Positions 8,369 through 18,700 of a stretch of 46,574 nucleotides of DNA are shown here, in pieces; position 1 is the first letter of the stretch, and every line of letters begins with the position of its first letter. A program made the translations under genes and the position numbers. Source of the DNA: an uncultured Prevotellaceae bacterium (GTDB lineage: Bacteria; Bacteroidota; Bacteroidia; Bacteroidales; Bacteroidaceae); assembly GCA_937898415.1 (NCBI GenBank), contig CALDLA010000087.1, positions 1 through 46,574 of the forward strand. Direction: 5' to 3'. The notes under the pieces are model-generated. The model made no database searches. It saw nothing but the letters and a program-made list of their open reading frames with translations, and was not told where the DNA came from.

Positions 8369-8399
8369 TTTGTATTTCGGATTTTTATTCGTATCTTTG
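8369..8399 (+). promoter_or_regulatory. Promoter for M23/NlpC pair
   Basis: TTTG (8369-8372) and TATCTTTG (8392-8399) are 19 bases apart, a full match to the Bacteroidetes -33/-7 pattern. The leader to the ATG at 8461 is about 55 bases. Confidence 0.8.
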
Positions 8400-8460
8400 C
8401 AACCGATTTTTTGCTTTTGCAGAAAATGAGAACGTCTATATAACCAAAAAAGACCAAAGA

Positions 8461-9390
8461 ATGATTAAGACATTAAAGAAGATTTTTGCTATAGCCATGG
8501 TGTCAGTTGCCGTTGTCCCCGTTCAGGGACAAGACCTCTTAGCAAGCCAGGCTCCCATTGACCGTAAGATGAAAGCCGTGGACTCAGTAGCCCTGAACCG
8601 ACTGATCCTGATTGAGCAGATGGGGTCGCCCGCTGCCGACCTGTATCAGGACTGGGAGAACTACACCGCCCACCGCGAGACCACCCTTCCCGACACGTTC
8701 CGTATCGACCTGCGGGATTTCTGCATGCCTACCGACAACCGCGTGCTGACCTCGAACTTCGGTGCCCGCTGGGGACGCCAGCACAAGGGACTGGACATCA
8801 AGGTCTACATCGGCGATACCATCCGTGCCGCCTTCTCAGGTAAGGTACGCGTCGTACGCTTCGAGGCAGGCGGTTATGGTAACTTCGTCGTCATCCGTCA
8901 TCACAACGGTCTGGAGACCATCTACGGCCACATGTCGAAGCACTTAGTGAAGCCCGACCAGGAAGTACGTGCCGGTGATCCTATCGGCTTAGGTGGTAAT
9001 ACAGGCCGTAGTACGGGTTCGCACCTGCACTTCGAGACCCGTCTGTGCGGCGTGGCCCTGAACCCCGCCCTGATGTTCGACTTCCGCAACCAGGACGTGG
9101 TGGGCGACTACTACCTGTTCCGCAAGTCGACCTATTCGCGTGAGTCGGTACAGGCCAACCGCCTGCGTGGCGTCAGCGGCTCAGAAGCCAGCGAGAGCAA
9201 CTACGCACAGAACACCGGCAAGCGTACTGCCAGCGCAAGAAACAATACACGGTTCCACAAGGTACAGAAGGGCGAGACGCTCTACTCCATTGCCCGCAAG
9301 CGCAAGACGTCGATTAACGAGATCTGCAAGCTGAACCGTATCACCAAGACCACCAAACTGCGTCCCGGACAAGTGCTGAAGTACAATTAA
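8461..9390 (+). CDS. Exported M23-family peptidoglycan endopeptidase with LysM domain
   Basis: A 309-residue secreted cell-wall hydrolase. Signal peptide at residues 1-24 (ends PVQGQ). The M23 metallopeptidase core at ~95-210 has the zinc ligands in HKGLD (His108, Asp112) and HLH (His188, His190), with the further His157 in YGHMSKH, so it looks catalytically intact and should cleave peptide cross-links. A LysM peptidoglycan-binding domain closes the protein (~264-309; HKVQKGETLYSIARKR). It has its own strong promoter and is followed 35 bases later by an NlpC/P60 hydrolase in the same direction, suggesting a two-gene wall-remodelling operon, perhaps for cell separation. Confidence 0.93.
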   Translation: MIKTLKKIFAIAMVSVAVVPVQGQDLLASQAPIDRKMKAVDSVALNRLILIEQMGSPAADLYQDWENYTAHRETTLPDTFRIDLRDFCMPTDNRVLTSNFGARWGRQHKGLDIKVYIGDTIRAAFSGKVRVVRFEAGGYGNFVVIRHHNGLETIYGHMSKHLVKPDQEVRAGDPIGLGGNTGRSTGSHLHFETRLCGVALNPALMFDFRNQDVVGDYYLFRKSTYSRESVQANRLRGVSGSEASESNYAQNTGKRTASARNNTRFHKVQKGETLYSIARKRKTSINEICKLNRITKTTKLRPGQVLKYN

Positions 9391-9425
9391 GAACAACCAT
9401 CAAAAACCCACGATAAAAATCTGAA

Positions 9426-9962
9426 ATGACAAAGAAAGCCCTTCTTTGCGCTCTGCTTATATTAACCACCACCGTAGTAACAGCCCAGAAAGAGTCGTAC
9501 GAGGAAATCGACAACTTCGACTTCCTGTATGGCAACACTTCAGACGACCTGAACCTGGACTATGACGCCCTGACCATCAACAGTCTGATGGACGAGGCCA
9601 TGACACACATCGGCGCACGCTACCGCCGTGGCAGCAAGGGTCCCAAGGCCTTTGACTGTTCCGGCTTTACCAGTTATGTCTTCAAGCAGATGGGTGAGAC
9701 GAACATCGGTTGTTCGTCACGTGAGCAATACGCCCGGAACATGCCGGTCAAACGCAGTGAGATGAAGCGCGGCGACCTGGTATTCTTCTCCAGTCCCAAT
9801 TCCGGACGAGGCGTAGGTCATGTGGGCATCGTGGTCGATGTGGACCCCGTCACCCGCACCTTCAACTTCATTCACGCCAGCACCAGTGAAGGCGTGAAGA
9901 TCTCCAACTCCAGCGAAGGTTTCTATGCCCGCCGCTTTATCGGCGTGCGCCGCGTGCTGTAG
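9426..9962 (+). CDS. Exported NlpC/P60-family peptidoglycan hydrolase
   Basis: A 178-residue protein with an N-terminal signal peptide (1-20, ending TAQ) and a single NlpC/P60 cysteine peptidase domain from ~residue 50. The catalytic triad is readable: Cys78 in FDCSGF, His132 in GVGHVGIV and His150 in NFIHAST. Such enzymes cut between D-Glu and the diamino acid of the peptide stem. There is no extra binding domain, so it may rely on the neighbouring LysM-bearing M23 enzyme or on its own affinity. It is cotranscribed with the M23 gene. The 150 bases after it hold no terminator I can recognise, but do contain a 37-bp match to the HerA-like gene's tail. Confidence 0.92.
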   Translation: MTKKALLCALLILTTTVVTAQKESYEEIDNFDFLYGNTSDDLNLDYDALTINSLMDEAMTHIGARYRRGSKGPKAFDCSGFTSYVFKQMGETNIGCSSREQYARNMPVKRSEMKRGDLVFFSSPNSGRGVGHVGIVVDVDPVTRTFNFIHASTSEGVKISNSSEGFYARRFIGVRRVL

Positions 9963-10116
9963 TTTCCTTCCTGTCTTCCGTATTTTCTTCACGAGTTCTC
10001 TTTGGCCGAGGTCCTTGACTTCGGCTGCTTTCCATATATGTACGCTTTTCATTTAACATTTTGACAGAAAAAATAAAAAAAACACAAAAACGCTAAACTT
10101 TTTGCTACTTTTTTTC

Positions 10117-10124
10117 TATATTTG
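10117..10124 (+). promoter_or_regulatory. -7 promoter box for surface-protein operon
   Basis: TATATTTG, an exact TAnnTTTG match 55 bases before the ATG at 10180. TTTG at 10101-10104 is too close (12 bases) to be a standard -33. The region is very AT-rich compared with its surroundings. Confidence 0.6.
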
Positions 10125-10179
10125 CACAGTCAATTAAATGGAAACCAAAAAGAGAACTTAAACCTACAAATATTACTCT

Positions 10180-12768
10180 ATGAAGGAAACTGTTTTTACA
10201 CCATGTAGATTATGGCTGATATGCCTGTTGGCAGGCATCTTCACAAATGTAAGAGGAGCGCTGCCCGATCCAACAGATGGGACGGTGACCATTACTGTTA
10301 CTACTGCCGGTAGCTTGTCTGACACATATACGGCCGAAGACTTTGCGGCCTGTAGGGCTGCACGGCTGAAAATTGTCGGCCCGCTCAGTGGTCCTGACAT
10401 GATGCTCATTGCCAATGCCGTGGGCGACTATATCAAGGAACTGGACCTCGGCGAAGCCACTATGACCAATGTAGGGAAGTATCATACCTCCTATTATAGC
10501 TTCGATGTCAATATGCAGGCTGATGTGATAGGTAAGGGCATGTTCTATCAAAAGACCCAGCTGAGAGCCATCGTATTGCCTACTGGCTTAAAAGAAATAG
10601 GCGAAGGTGCCTTTGCGGGATGCAGCAATCTGACGGCCATAGAATTTCCTTCCTCACTGCAGACAATAGGCTCCGATGCCTTCGGCTATTCGGGTCTCAC
10701 CTCCATCACTCTTCCCAATGGTATGACTGCCGTTCCTGGTTCCATTTGCCGCCATTGCACGTCGCTGTCTTCCGTCACCCTTCCCTCCTCGGTCACTCAG
10801 ATTGGCAGCGGTGCATTCGAAGATTGTAGCAGCCTGACCAGCATCAGCATTCCAACGGGTGTTACCGTGATAGAGGGCAGTGCCTTCCGCAATACTGGCC
10901 TCACCTCCATTAACCTGCCCACTGGGCTGACCAAAATTGAGGGTCTCACATTCCAGGGTTGTCCGCTCACGATGGTCACCGTACACGAAGGAGTCACGGA
11001 AATAGGCGACAGGGCCTTTTCCAGCTGTTTGCAGCTGAAAGCCCTCTACCTGCCTTCGACCATTAACAAGGTTTACCTCAACTTCGTAACAGGTAGCAAC
11101 TTACTGAAGGAAGTACACATCAAGGCTACGACCTGTCCTACTACCATCGATGCCTATCCATTTTCAGTTCCTTCAGCTACACTCTATGTGCCTTCGGGCA
11201 GTCTGGAAGCCTATACAGGGACTGATTTTGCCAGCATTTTCAATCATACGGTGGTTGAGGAGGCTGTAACGTTAGAAGGTTTGTCTGAGGGCGAATGGAA
11301 CGTGCTGCGCCAGCTACCAGGAAAGACAAATGGCGACAATTGGACTCACAAGTGGACGTTTGGAGCCACCGCTGCTGAGACGGCCGTGCCGCAGGGGGTC
11401 ACCGTGCTCAAGGGACATGTGGTGTCAATCTCGTTGGTCGGCAACAATCTGCAGGGTGCGGTGCCGTCGGAATTGTTGACCGATTTGCCAGCATTGGAAA
11501 GCCTCGACCTAAGCCACAATCAACTCTCTGGAACGTTGGCCTCTATATATAATAAGGAGGAATCCAATAACGCGCTCACCTACCTTGACCTAAGCTACAA
11601 CCAGCTGACGGGCAACGTCCACGACCTAACCGCAAAGCTGTCTGCGCTGACGACCCTTAAATTAGGCTACAACCGCATTGGCTATGTCTATCCCATGCTG
11701 TCAACGACCATCAGTTCCATCGACCTTGGCGGACAGGACCTCAGCGACTTGATCGTCGGCATGAAGTACAGCGAACTCTTCAACCTGAAGGGGAATGCAC
11801 GGGAGGTACTGCCGTCCGTGCTGACCTATCGCCACACTTCCACACCAGAATACCTGACCAGTCTCTCCCTCGCTATAGGCGACCAGATGGCAGCCACGAC
11901 CTGGAAGATGAACTTCGAATGGCGATCCCAACAGGAGTTGATCAGTTATGCCAGTGAATATACCGGAATCAACAACACCTACCGTCTGCCTGTCAACTCT
12001 ACCGTCTATGCATGGACCGTCCAACCGCACTTTACCATCTACAACGAGGGCTGTTTCTTCCCCCTCATCATGGATTTCGAGAGCGGCGATGTGAACTTTG
12101 ATGCCAAGCTGAACCTGAGCGACATGCAACAGCTGCTGAACTTCGCCTTCGATCCGTTAGGTAAAAACGGAACGTTCTTTAACTTCACCGCCGGCGACAT
12201 GATAGCTGACGGGACGATTAATGTTCAAGACGTGGTGGCTTGCATCAACGCACTTCTCCAAAAAGCATACGTCCCCACGTTGTGGAGCAGGATTGCTACT
12301 CCAGCATCCCCCAACAACCCAACGACCAGCTCACCAGACGCCCAGGCTACACTCACCGTTGAGAACGGGCGTTTAGTGCTGCACAGCAGTGTAGACATAG
12401 CCGCCATCGAAGTGACGCTCAGCGACGACGAGCCCCAGTGGCAGCCTGCGCTGAACCTTTTCAGTCGAATGAGCCAGGGTGGACACACGATCTTCTACTC
12501 GCTCTTCGGCGACCAGTTGCCTGCCGGCGAGACGGTGATGGCCTTGACGAAGGGCGATATCTTGAATGCCATGATGGTTGACATCGACGGACGGGAGATA
12601 CCGCTCGCTATTGGTGCCAATACCACTGGCATTCGCTCAATGGACGATGGGGGGCTTTCGCCAAAGGGCAGTTGCTATGACCTCAGCGGACGTAGATTGT
12701 CGTCCAAAAATGGTCAATTAAAGAAGGGAGTCTATATTAAGGACGGAAAGAAAGTCATCGAGAAGTAA
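10180..12768 (+). CDS. Secreted LRR (BspA-like) protein with dockerin-like domain and T9SS-like tail
   Basis: An 862-residue exported protein. Signal peptide 1-~26. Residues ~120-345 are BspA/LRR_5-type repeats (units like LTSITLPNGMTAVPG, LTSINLPTGLTKIEG) seen in adhesive proteins of Bacteroidales. Residues ~365-525 carry a second, plant-like LRR set (LESLDLSHNQLSGTL, LTYLDLSYNQLTGNV). Residues ~637-693 look like a type I dockerin: GDVNFDAKLNLSDMQQLLN and AGDMIADGTINVQDVVA, each with the Asp/Asn calcium-loop spacing. The C-terminus (YDLSGRRL ... KGVYIKDGKKVIEK) resembles a type IX secretion sorting tail. It is the first gene of an operon; the next, a giant protein with a cohesin-like N-terminus, follows after 18 bases. 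Ligand unknown. Confidence 0.85.
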   Translation: MKETVFTPCRLWLICLLAGIFTNVRGALPDPTDGTVTITVTTAGSLSDTYTAEDFAACRAARLKIVGPLSGPDMMLIANAVGDYIKELDLGEATMTNVGKYHTSYYSFDVNMQADVIGKGMFYQKTQLRAIVLPTGLKEIGEGAFAGCSNLTAIEFPSSLQTIGSDAFGYSGLTSITLPNGMTAVPGSICRHCTSLSSVTLPSSVTQIGSGAFEDCSSLTSISIPTGVTVIEGSAFRNTGLTSINLPTGLTKIEGLTFQGCPLTMVTVHEGVTEIGDRAFSSCLQLKALYLPSTINKVYLNFVTGSNLLKEVHIKATTCPTTIDAYPFSVPSATLYVPSGSLEAYTGTDFASIFNHTVVEEAVTLEGLSEGEWNVLRQLPGKTNGDNWTHKWTFGATAAETAVPQGVTVLKGHVVSISLVGNNLQGAVPSELLTDLPALESLDLSHNQLSGTLASIYNKEESNNALTYLDLSYNQLTGNVHDLTAKLSALTTLKLGYNRIGYVYPMLSTTISSIDLGGQDLSDLIVGMKYSELFNLKGNAREVLPSVLTYRHTSTPEYLTSLSLAIGDQMAATTWKMNFEWRSQQELISYASEYTGINNTYRLPVNSTVYAWTVQPHFTIYNEGCFFPLIMDFESGDVNFDAKLNLSDMQQLLNFAFDPLGKNGTFFNFTAGDMIADGTINVQDVVACINALLQKAYVPTLWSRIATPASPNNPTTSSPDAQATLTVENGRLVLHSSVDIAAIEVTLSDDEPQWQPALNLFSRMSQGGHTIFYSLFGDQLPAGETVMALTKGDILNAMMVDIDGREIPLAIGANTTGIRSMDDGGLSPKGSCYDLSGRRLSSKNGQLKKGVYIKDGKKVIEK

Positions 12769-12786
12769 ACAAGGAGGAACCAAACT

Positions 12787-15700
12787 ATGAAGCATATTAG
12801 ATTATACAGCCTGTTTCTGATGCTCCTGACGGCCATCGCCGCCACAGCCCTGGATGTGAACAAGTTCTATATCGGCCAAGTCAGTGGCATGAAGAGCCTA
12901 CCGGTTGACCTGCCTTTTTACATAGAGAATACCTGTTCGAACGTGACCGCCTTGCAGGTGGATGTCATCATGCCTGAAGGAATGACCCTGCAGACCAATG
13001 AAAGCTATTTCACCATGGAGCAAAGCCGCATCGTGGATCACCGCGTGAAAATAACACAGCTCAATTCCAATCTCTATGGTGCTCGCCGGTATCGTGTGAT
13101 GTTGCTCTCGCCCCAAAACAAGACGCTCTTTGCCAACAAGGGCAAGGTGTTCTCCGTACAGGCCCTCGTGGCAGCCGATGCCCCCATGGAGGAGGGTCAC
13201 ACCTATCCCATTGAGGTGCAGGAGGTGGTCATCAGCGACGCTTCAGGCAATAATGTCATGACAGAATACCAGAATGGCTCGCTCACCATCGCCCCCAGCC
13301 CTGACTTCACCGTCAGCAATGTGGAGATTGCATCCATCAATGGCGTTGCGGGAGCCAGCACTTTGAAACCTGGCGACAACTTCACCCTGAACTGGACTGT
13401 CAACAACATTGGTACGGCCGACAGCCAGGGCGGATGGAGCGAGCAGGTGCAGTTTATTTCCAACACCACGGGCGAGACTGTGCTCGTGGCTACCTCGCGA
13501 CATATAGACCAGACGCTGGCGAGCGGGGCTTCTGTCAATTTGACTGGTGACTTCACCGTGCCCCGCATACCCGGTCTCGACGGCAGCTGCAAGGCACAGA
13601 TACGCTTAGTGCCTGGCAGCGAGAGCGGTGAACCGGCTGAATATCAGCAGAACAACACGACCGCCTCCACAGCCGACTACACCATGCAGAAGCAGCTATA
13701 CATGTCCATCTACTACAACGATATAACCGAGCCGGGTAGTGGACGAAGCATCACCTACTCGGCAACACTGGAGCGCAGCGGTAGCCGTGTGAACGAAGAA
13801 ACATTCAATGTCTCGCTCTATAACAAGCTTGCCCCCTCCACGACCGACTCCCGCCTCGCGCTTAGCGAAAGTACTGCCAAGTTCTACCAAGACAAGTCGA
13901 AGGTCTATGTCAACTTCACTGTGACCGACAATAGCACACTGGATGGAGACGTCGCATTCTGCATAGCCGTGGCTGAGGCCAACGGCTATGCCGCTACGAG
14001 TGCCGAAGGCCTCATCAGAGACGATGAGCTTCCCCAACTGACAGTCAGTATGGTGAAGACGGAAAACGCAGGCGGCACACCTACTGGCTCATCTGTCTCC
14101 GACCTCTATGAGGGCGACGAACTCACTCTTACCGTCGCGACCCCCAGCGCAGTTGAAAGCGCCCTAAGGGTACAGTTGGTCAACGACCAGCCCACCCGCT
14201 TCAACATGCCTTCTTCGGTCACCATACCGGCAGGCGGGCAATCTGCCACGGCTACCATCAAGGTCGTTGAAGACTATATACCTGCCGACGATGTGTCCGT
14301 CAAGTTCACGGCTTCAGCAGAGGGTTATGACAACGGTAATGTGTTAGCCATTTTACATGACGACGACATGCCTACGCTGGAGCTGGCCCTTAGCTCGAAC
14401 ACCGTGAGCGAGGGCGCCGGTGCCAATGCCGTGGTCGTCACCCTGCGGCGCGACGAGGCTCATACAAACGCGGAAATCAGTGTGCAGCTGACAGCAGAGC
14501 CCAACGACATTTTCATGATTCCCAATAAGATCATACGTATGCCGAGGGGAACGAAAGCGGTGTCTTTCTCGCTGAGTACCATCGACAACAACCAGGTGAA
14601 CGAGCCCAACCGTGACGTGACGCTGACGGCTGCCGTCTATTACTCGTCGTGCAGCTGTAAAACCAACGGCACGAAGGGTGGCACAGCCCAGGCAGTCATC
14701 ACCGTTGTCGACGATGACGGACCTGCCCTGACGCTGTGTACAAAGAGCGCCAACATCAAAGAGGGCACGACTACTCAGTTTACTGTGAAACGCAACGACG
14801 ACACGACCAATGACTTGTTGGTGGGGCTGTGTACCCGCGACAGCGACCCGTCTGTCAGCATGCCGACGACGGTTACCATCCCTGCCGGAGAGAGCAGTGT
14901 CGAGTTCGACGTGACGTTGCAGGCAAACGAAGTTAGCGGCGACTCGCACACCATCACCTTCTATGCCCGTGCTGCGGGCTATGCCCAAGGCTCGTGCTGG
15001 GTGATGGCCACCGACCAGACGCTGCCCGACGCCACCGTAGACCTGAGCATTGTCTCGAAGGATGTCTACGCCACACTTCCTGCCCAACTCAGTCTGACCA
15101 TCCATAACCAAGGCTATGCCCCGCTTCCCGAGAAGACGGCCTACGCCATCGTGGCAGGCGACAAGACGGTGTACACCGGCTATACCCCGAGGGAACTGGG
15201 CTACGACGAGGCGACGGAAATGACCATCCAGTTGGAAACGGTGCTGAGCGAGACGCCCGGTAACGTCAAGGTTTATGCCGTCATTAACTCTAACGGACAG
15301 ATACAGGAGGTGAACCACCAGAACAACAACAGCGAGACCATCACCGTGAACGTACTGTCGCTGCTCGCCGTCAAGAGCATACAGACCAACAAGATCCTCT
15401 ACAGCAGCGAGGAGACCGTCACCATCAGCGGTGAGACCAAGGGACTCGTTAACCGCAATGCCAACCTTGAGGTCTACATAACACAAGGCGGCACCCGTCT
15501 CACACTGAACACCGTAACCGACGATGAAGGCAGGTTCCAGGTAGACTGGACGCCATCGTTAGGCATGGCCGGACGCTTCGGCATAGGAGCCTGCATGCCT
15601 GGCGAGGGACTAACCACGGAACCAACAGCCATACAACTCTACGGCATGCGCCGCGCCACACAGACCTTTGTCGCCCATGAGTTGGAGGTGAACGAGACGG

Positions 15701-18700
15701 TGAATGGCAAAATAGCTATTTACAACCCCGGCTCGCTGGCACTTCAGAACATCACGGCCACGGTAATTGGCAATGCGGACAACATCGAGGTTCATTTCAA
15801 CACGATACCCGGACTGGCGCCAGGCGAGGCACGCGAAATGACCTACACCATCACCGGAAAGAATACATCGGCCGACCCGAAGAACTGGCAGACGCTGAAC
15901 CTGCGCATCACCTCCAACGAGGGGGCCGTGATGCTGCAAACCATTTACTATGTAGTCTATGCTGCCACACCCGTACTGAAGGCCAGTGTCACCGATATCA
16001 ACACAACCATGGTGAAGGGTGCCACGCGCACCGTAGAGTTCACCATCCGCAACGAGGGACGCTTGGAGACGGGTGCTATCAGCATCGACTTGGGTAACCA
16101 GCCGTGGCTCTCGACGGCTACGCCCCAGAACATGGCATCGTTGGACATCGGCGAGGAGGCTACCGTGGTGTTACAGATGACCCCCACCGCCGACATGGAG
16201 CTGAACAGCGTGACGACGGGTAGCATCTATCTGTCGGGAGCCAACGGCTGCGGACTGTCGATACCGATGCGTGTGGAATGCGTCTCAGAGCAGACGGGCA
16301 CGCTGGCGGTCGACGTATGGGATGAGTTTACGGCCAACACCGAGGAGGCGCCCCATGTCAGCGGTGCCACTGTGGCCGTGCTACACCCCGTGACGCAGAA
16401 GCTGTTGTATCAGGACGTTACGGGAGAAAGCGGCATCGTTACGTTCGAGAACTTGCCCGAGGGGCAGTACCTGCTCAGGGTGACCCACCCCAAGCACGAG
16501 AGTTACAGCAATTTGGTGGTTGTGGCTCCCGGTCGCACCCTCACCCAGCGGGTCTTCATACAGTATAGTGCCGTCACCATCGAAATGACCTACGAGCCGA
16601 CGGAGGTGGAAGACGTGTACGACATTGTGACCACCATGACCTACGAGACACGAGTTCCGGCGCCGGTGCTGCTGATGGACATGCCCGACAAGCTGCTGGT
16701 GAAGGAGATTCAGACACCTTACATATTCTATGCCACGCTGACCAACACGGGTCTCATCACGGCGAAGAAAACCACTTTCCACATTACCCCGCAGTGGGGC
16801 GACTACTACTTCACGCCGCTTATTGAAGGCCCGTGGGATATCCTGCCCCAGCAGAGCATCACCATCCCCGTGGAGATTACCAAGCTGGAGGACGGCATCT
16901 CGTTTGTCGACGCAGCACGGAGTACGCAGCGCCGCGGCAAGATAGATGATGACGCCCTCGACTGTGCCCTCGGCGCCATGGCAAGATACCTAGGGGATTG
17001 CGACCGCATCGGAGGCACGATGGACGAGCATAAGGTGTCGCGCATGATGCAGGTGAACGATGCCTGCAGCCGACTGGCCGACTTCGTGAGCGCGCTGGGA
17101 CAGGTGGCCGAAAGCCTCGGCTTTATGCCCAGCGGTGGTGGCGGCACTCCGGGAGGAGGAAAGCCGTTCAACAACGGAACCGTACATAGCGGCGGCGTGG
17201 CTTGCGACCCCTGTCTGTATAATCATGCTAAGGAATACATGAGTGCGGCACAAGGCATGAGTGGCAACAAGAAAGAACAATTAGAAAATGGCGCCAAGCT
17301 GGTGAGACCTTGCGAAGAGACCCGCAAATACCCCGCCGAGGCCATTGCATCCAGTAGAGCGGCCGGGGTCAGGGCCAAGGTCGCTAAGACCGTGATCTAC
17401 GACTTCGACTTCGAGAACATGGATATGAAGACGCTGATGAACCTCAACCGCGAGATGCTGTCGGCCCTTAAGGGCAACGACGACCCGGAGCCCATCAGCA
17501 TTCCAGGATACTCATACGAAACGGACGCCCTCATAGAAATACCGGCATGGCAGCCCTCCTACATTAAGTCGTACATACTGAACACCTATATAGCCAACGA
17601 CCAGAACTACCACGACGTAGGCTACATACTCTACGTGATGGGCAACCCGAATTATCCGCTCATAGAGACCGTGGAGGCCATGAACCTGGTGGCAGCCTTC
17701 AGTGCCGGCACGCCCACCGCGGAGCAGAAGGCCGCCCTGTGTCCCGCCGCCCTCAGCACGGAGCAGTACCAGGCGGTGTGGAACAACCTGAGCTTGTTCA
17801 CTTCGACAGACTTCGATCTGCTGGCCAGCTTAGCAGCACGCGTACAAGCCGACCAGATGAAGATTAACAATGCCGGATACTTCACGGCTAAAGACTTGCT
17901 GGAAGCCGAGGGCAAGAAACTGGAAGAAGGGCTGAACCAGTCAGACGGCTCGGTGTGCGCCACCGTGAAACTGCAGATAGAGCAGCAGATGACCATGACC
18001 CGCCAGGCCGTGCGAGGGACGCTGACCGTGGTGAACGGCTCGGAACTGAATGCCATGACTAACATCAGGCTCAACCTTGTGGTAACCGACCCCGACGGCA
18101 ACGTGGCCAACTCGCACATCATGGAGATTCACACAGAAAGCATCGAGGGCTTCACCGGGCAGCTTGACTACGAGAGCGGCTGGGACTTGGCGGCTGGGCA
18201 GACGGGTACAGCCAAGATACTGTTTATCCCGACAAAGTATGCTGCACCCACCGTTCCGCTACAGTACACCTTCGCCGGTACCATCTCGTTTGTCGACCCC
18301 TTCACCGGTCAGGAGTTGACTCGTGAACTGGAGACCGAGCGGCTGACGGTGAAACCCAGCCCTGTGCTCGACCTGACCTATTTCATGCAGCGTGACATCT
18401 TCGGCGACGACCCGCTCACGGATGAAGTAGAACCAATGGTGCCTGCACAGTTCTCGCTACTCATCAACAACAAGGGCTATGGCGACGCCACCAATGTGAA
18501 GATGGCGACCAATCAACCGCAAATCGTCGAGAACGAAAAGGGTCTGTTAGCCGACTTCGAGATACTGAGTTCGCAGTTGAACGGCGGTGACAAGACCTTA
18601 GCCTTAGGAGCCAGCGTGACCACCAACTTCGGCAATATTCCCGCCCACTCGCAGGCCTACGCCCAGTGGTGGATGACGAGCCGCTTCACGGGTCACTTCG

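Noticed and set aside
9717..10052. Leftward 111-codon frame over the NlpC/P60 gene and its 3' gap
   Set aside because: It lies opposite a clear NlpC domain; only the unrelated 37-bp match in its upstream part is notable.
14353..15486. 377-codon open frame antisense to the giant surface protein
   Set aside because: A shadow frame of GC-rich coding DNA; His/Gly/Val-rich with no domain, and the sense strand is clearly coding across it.
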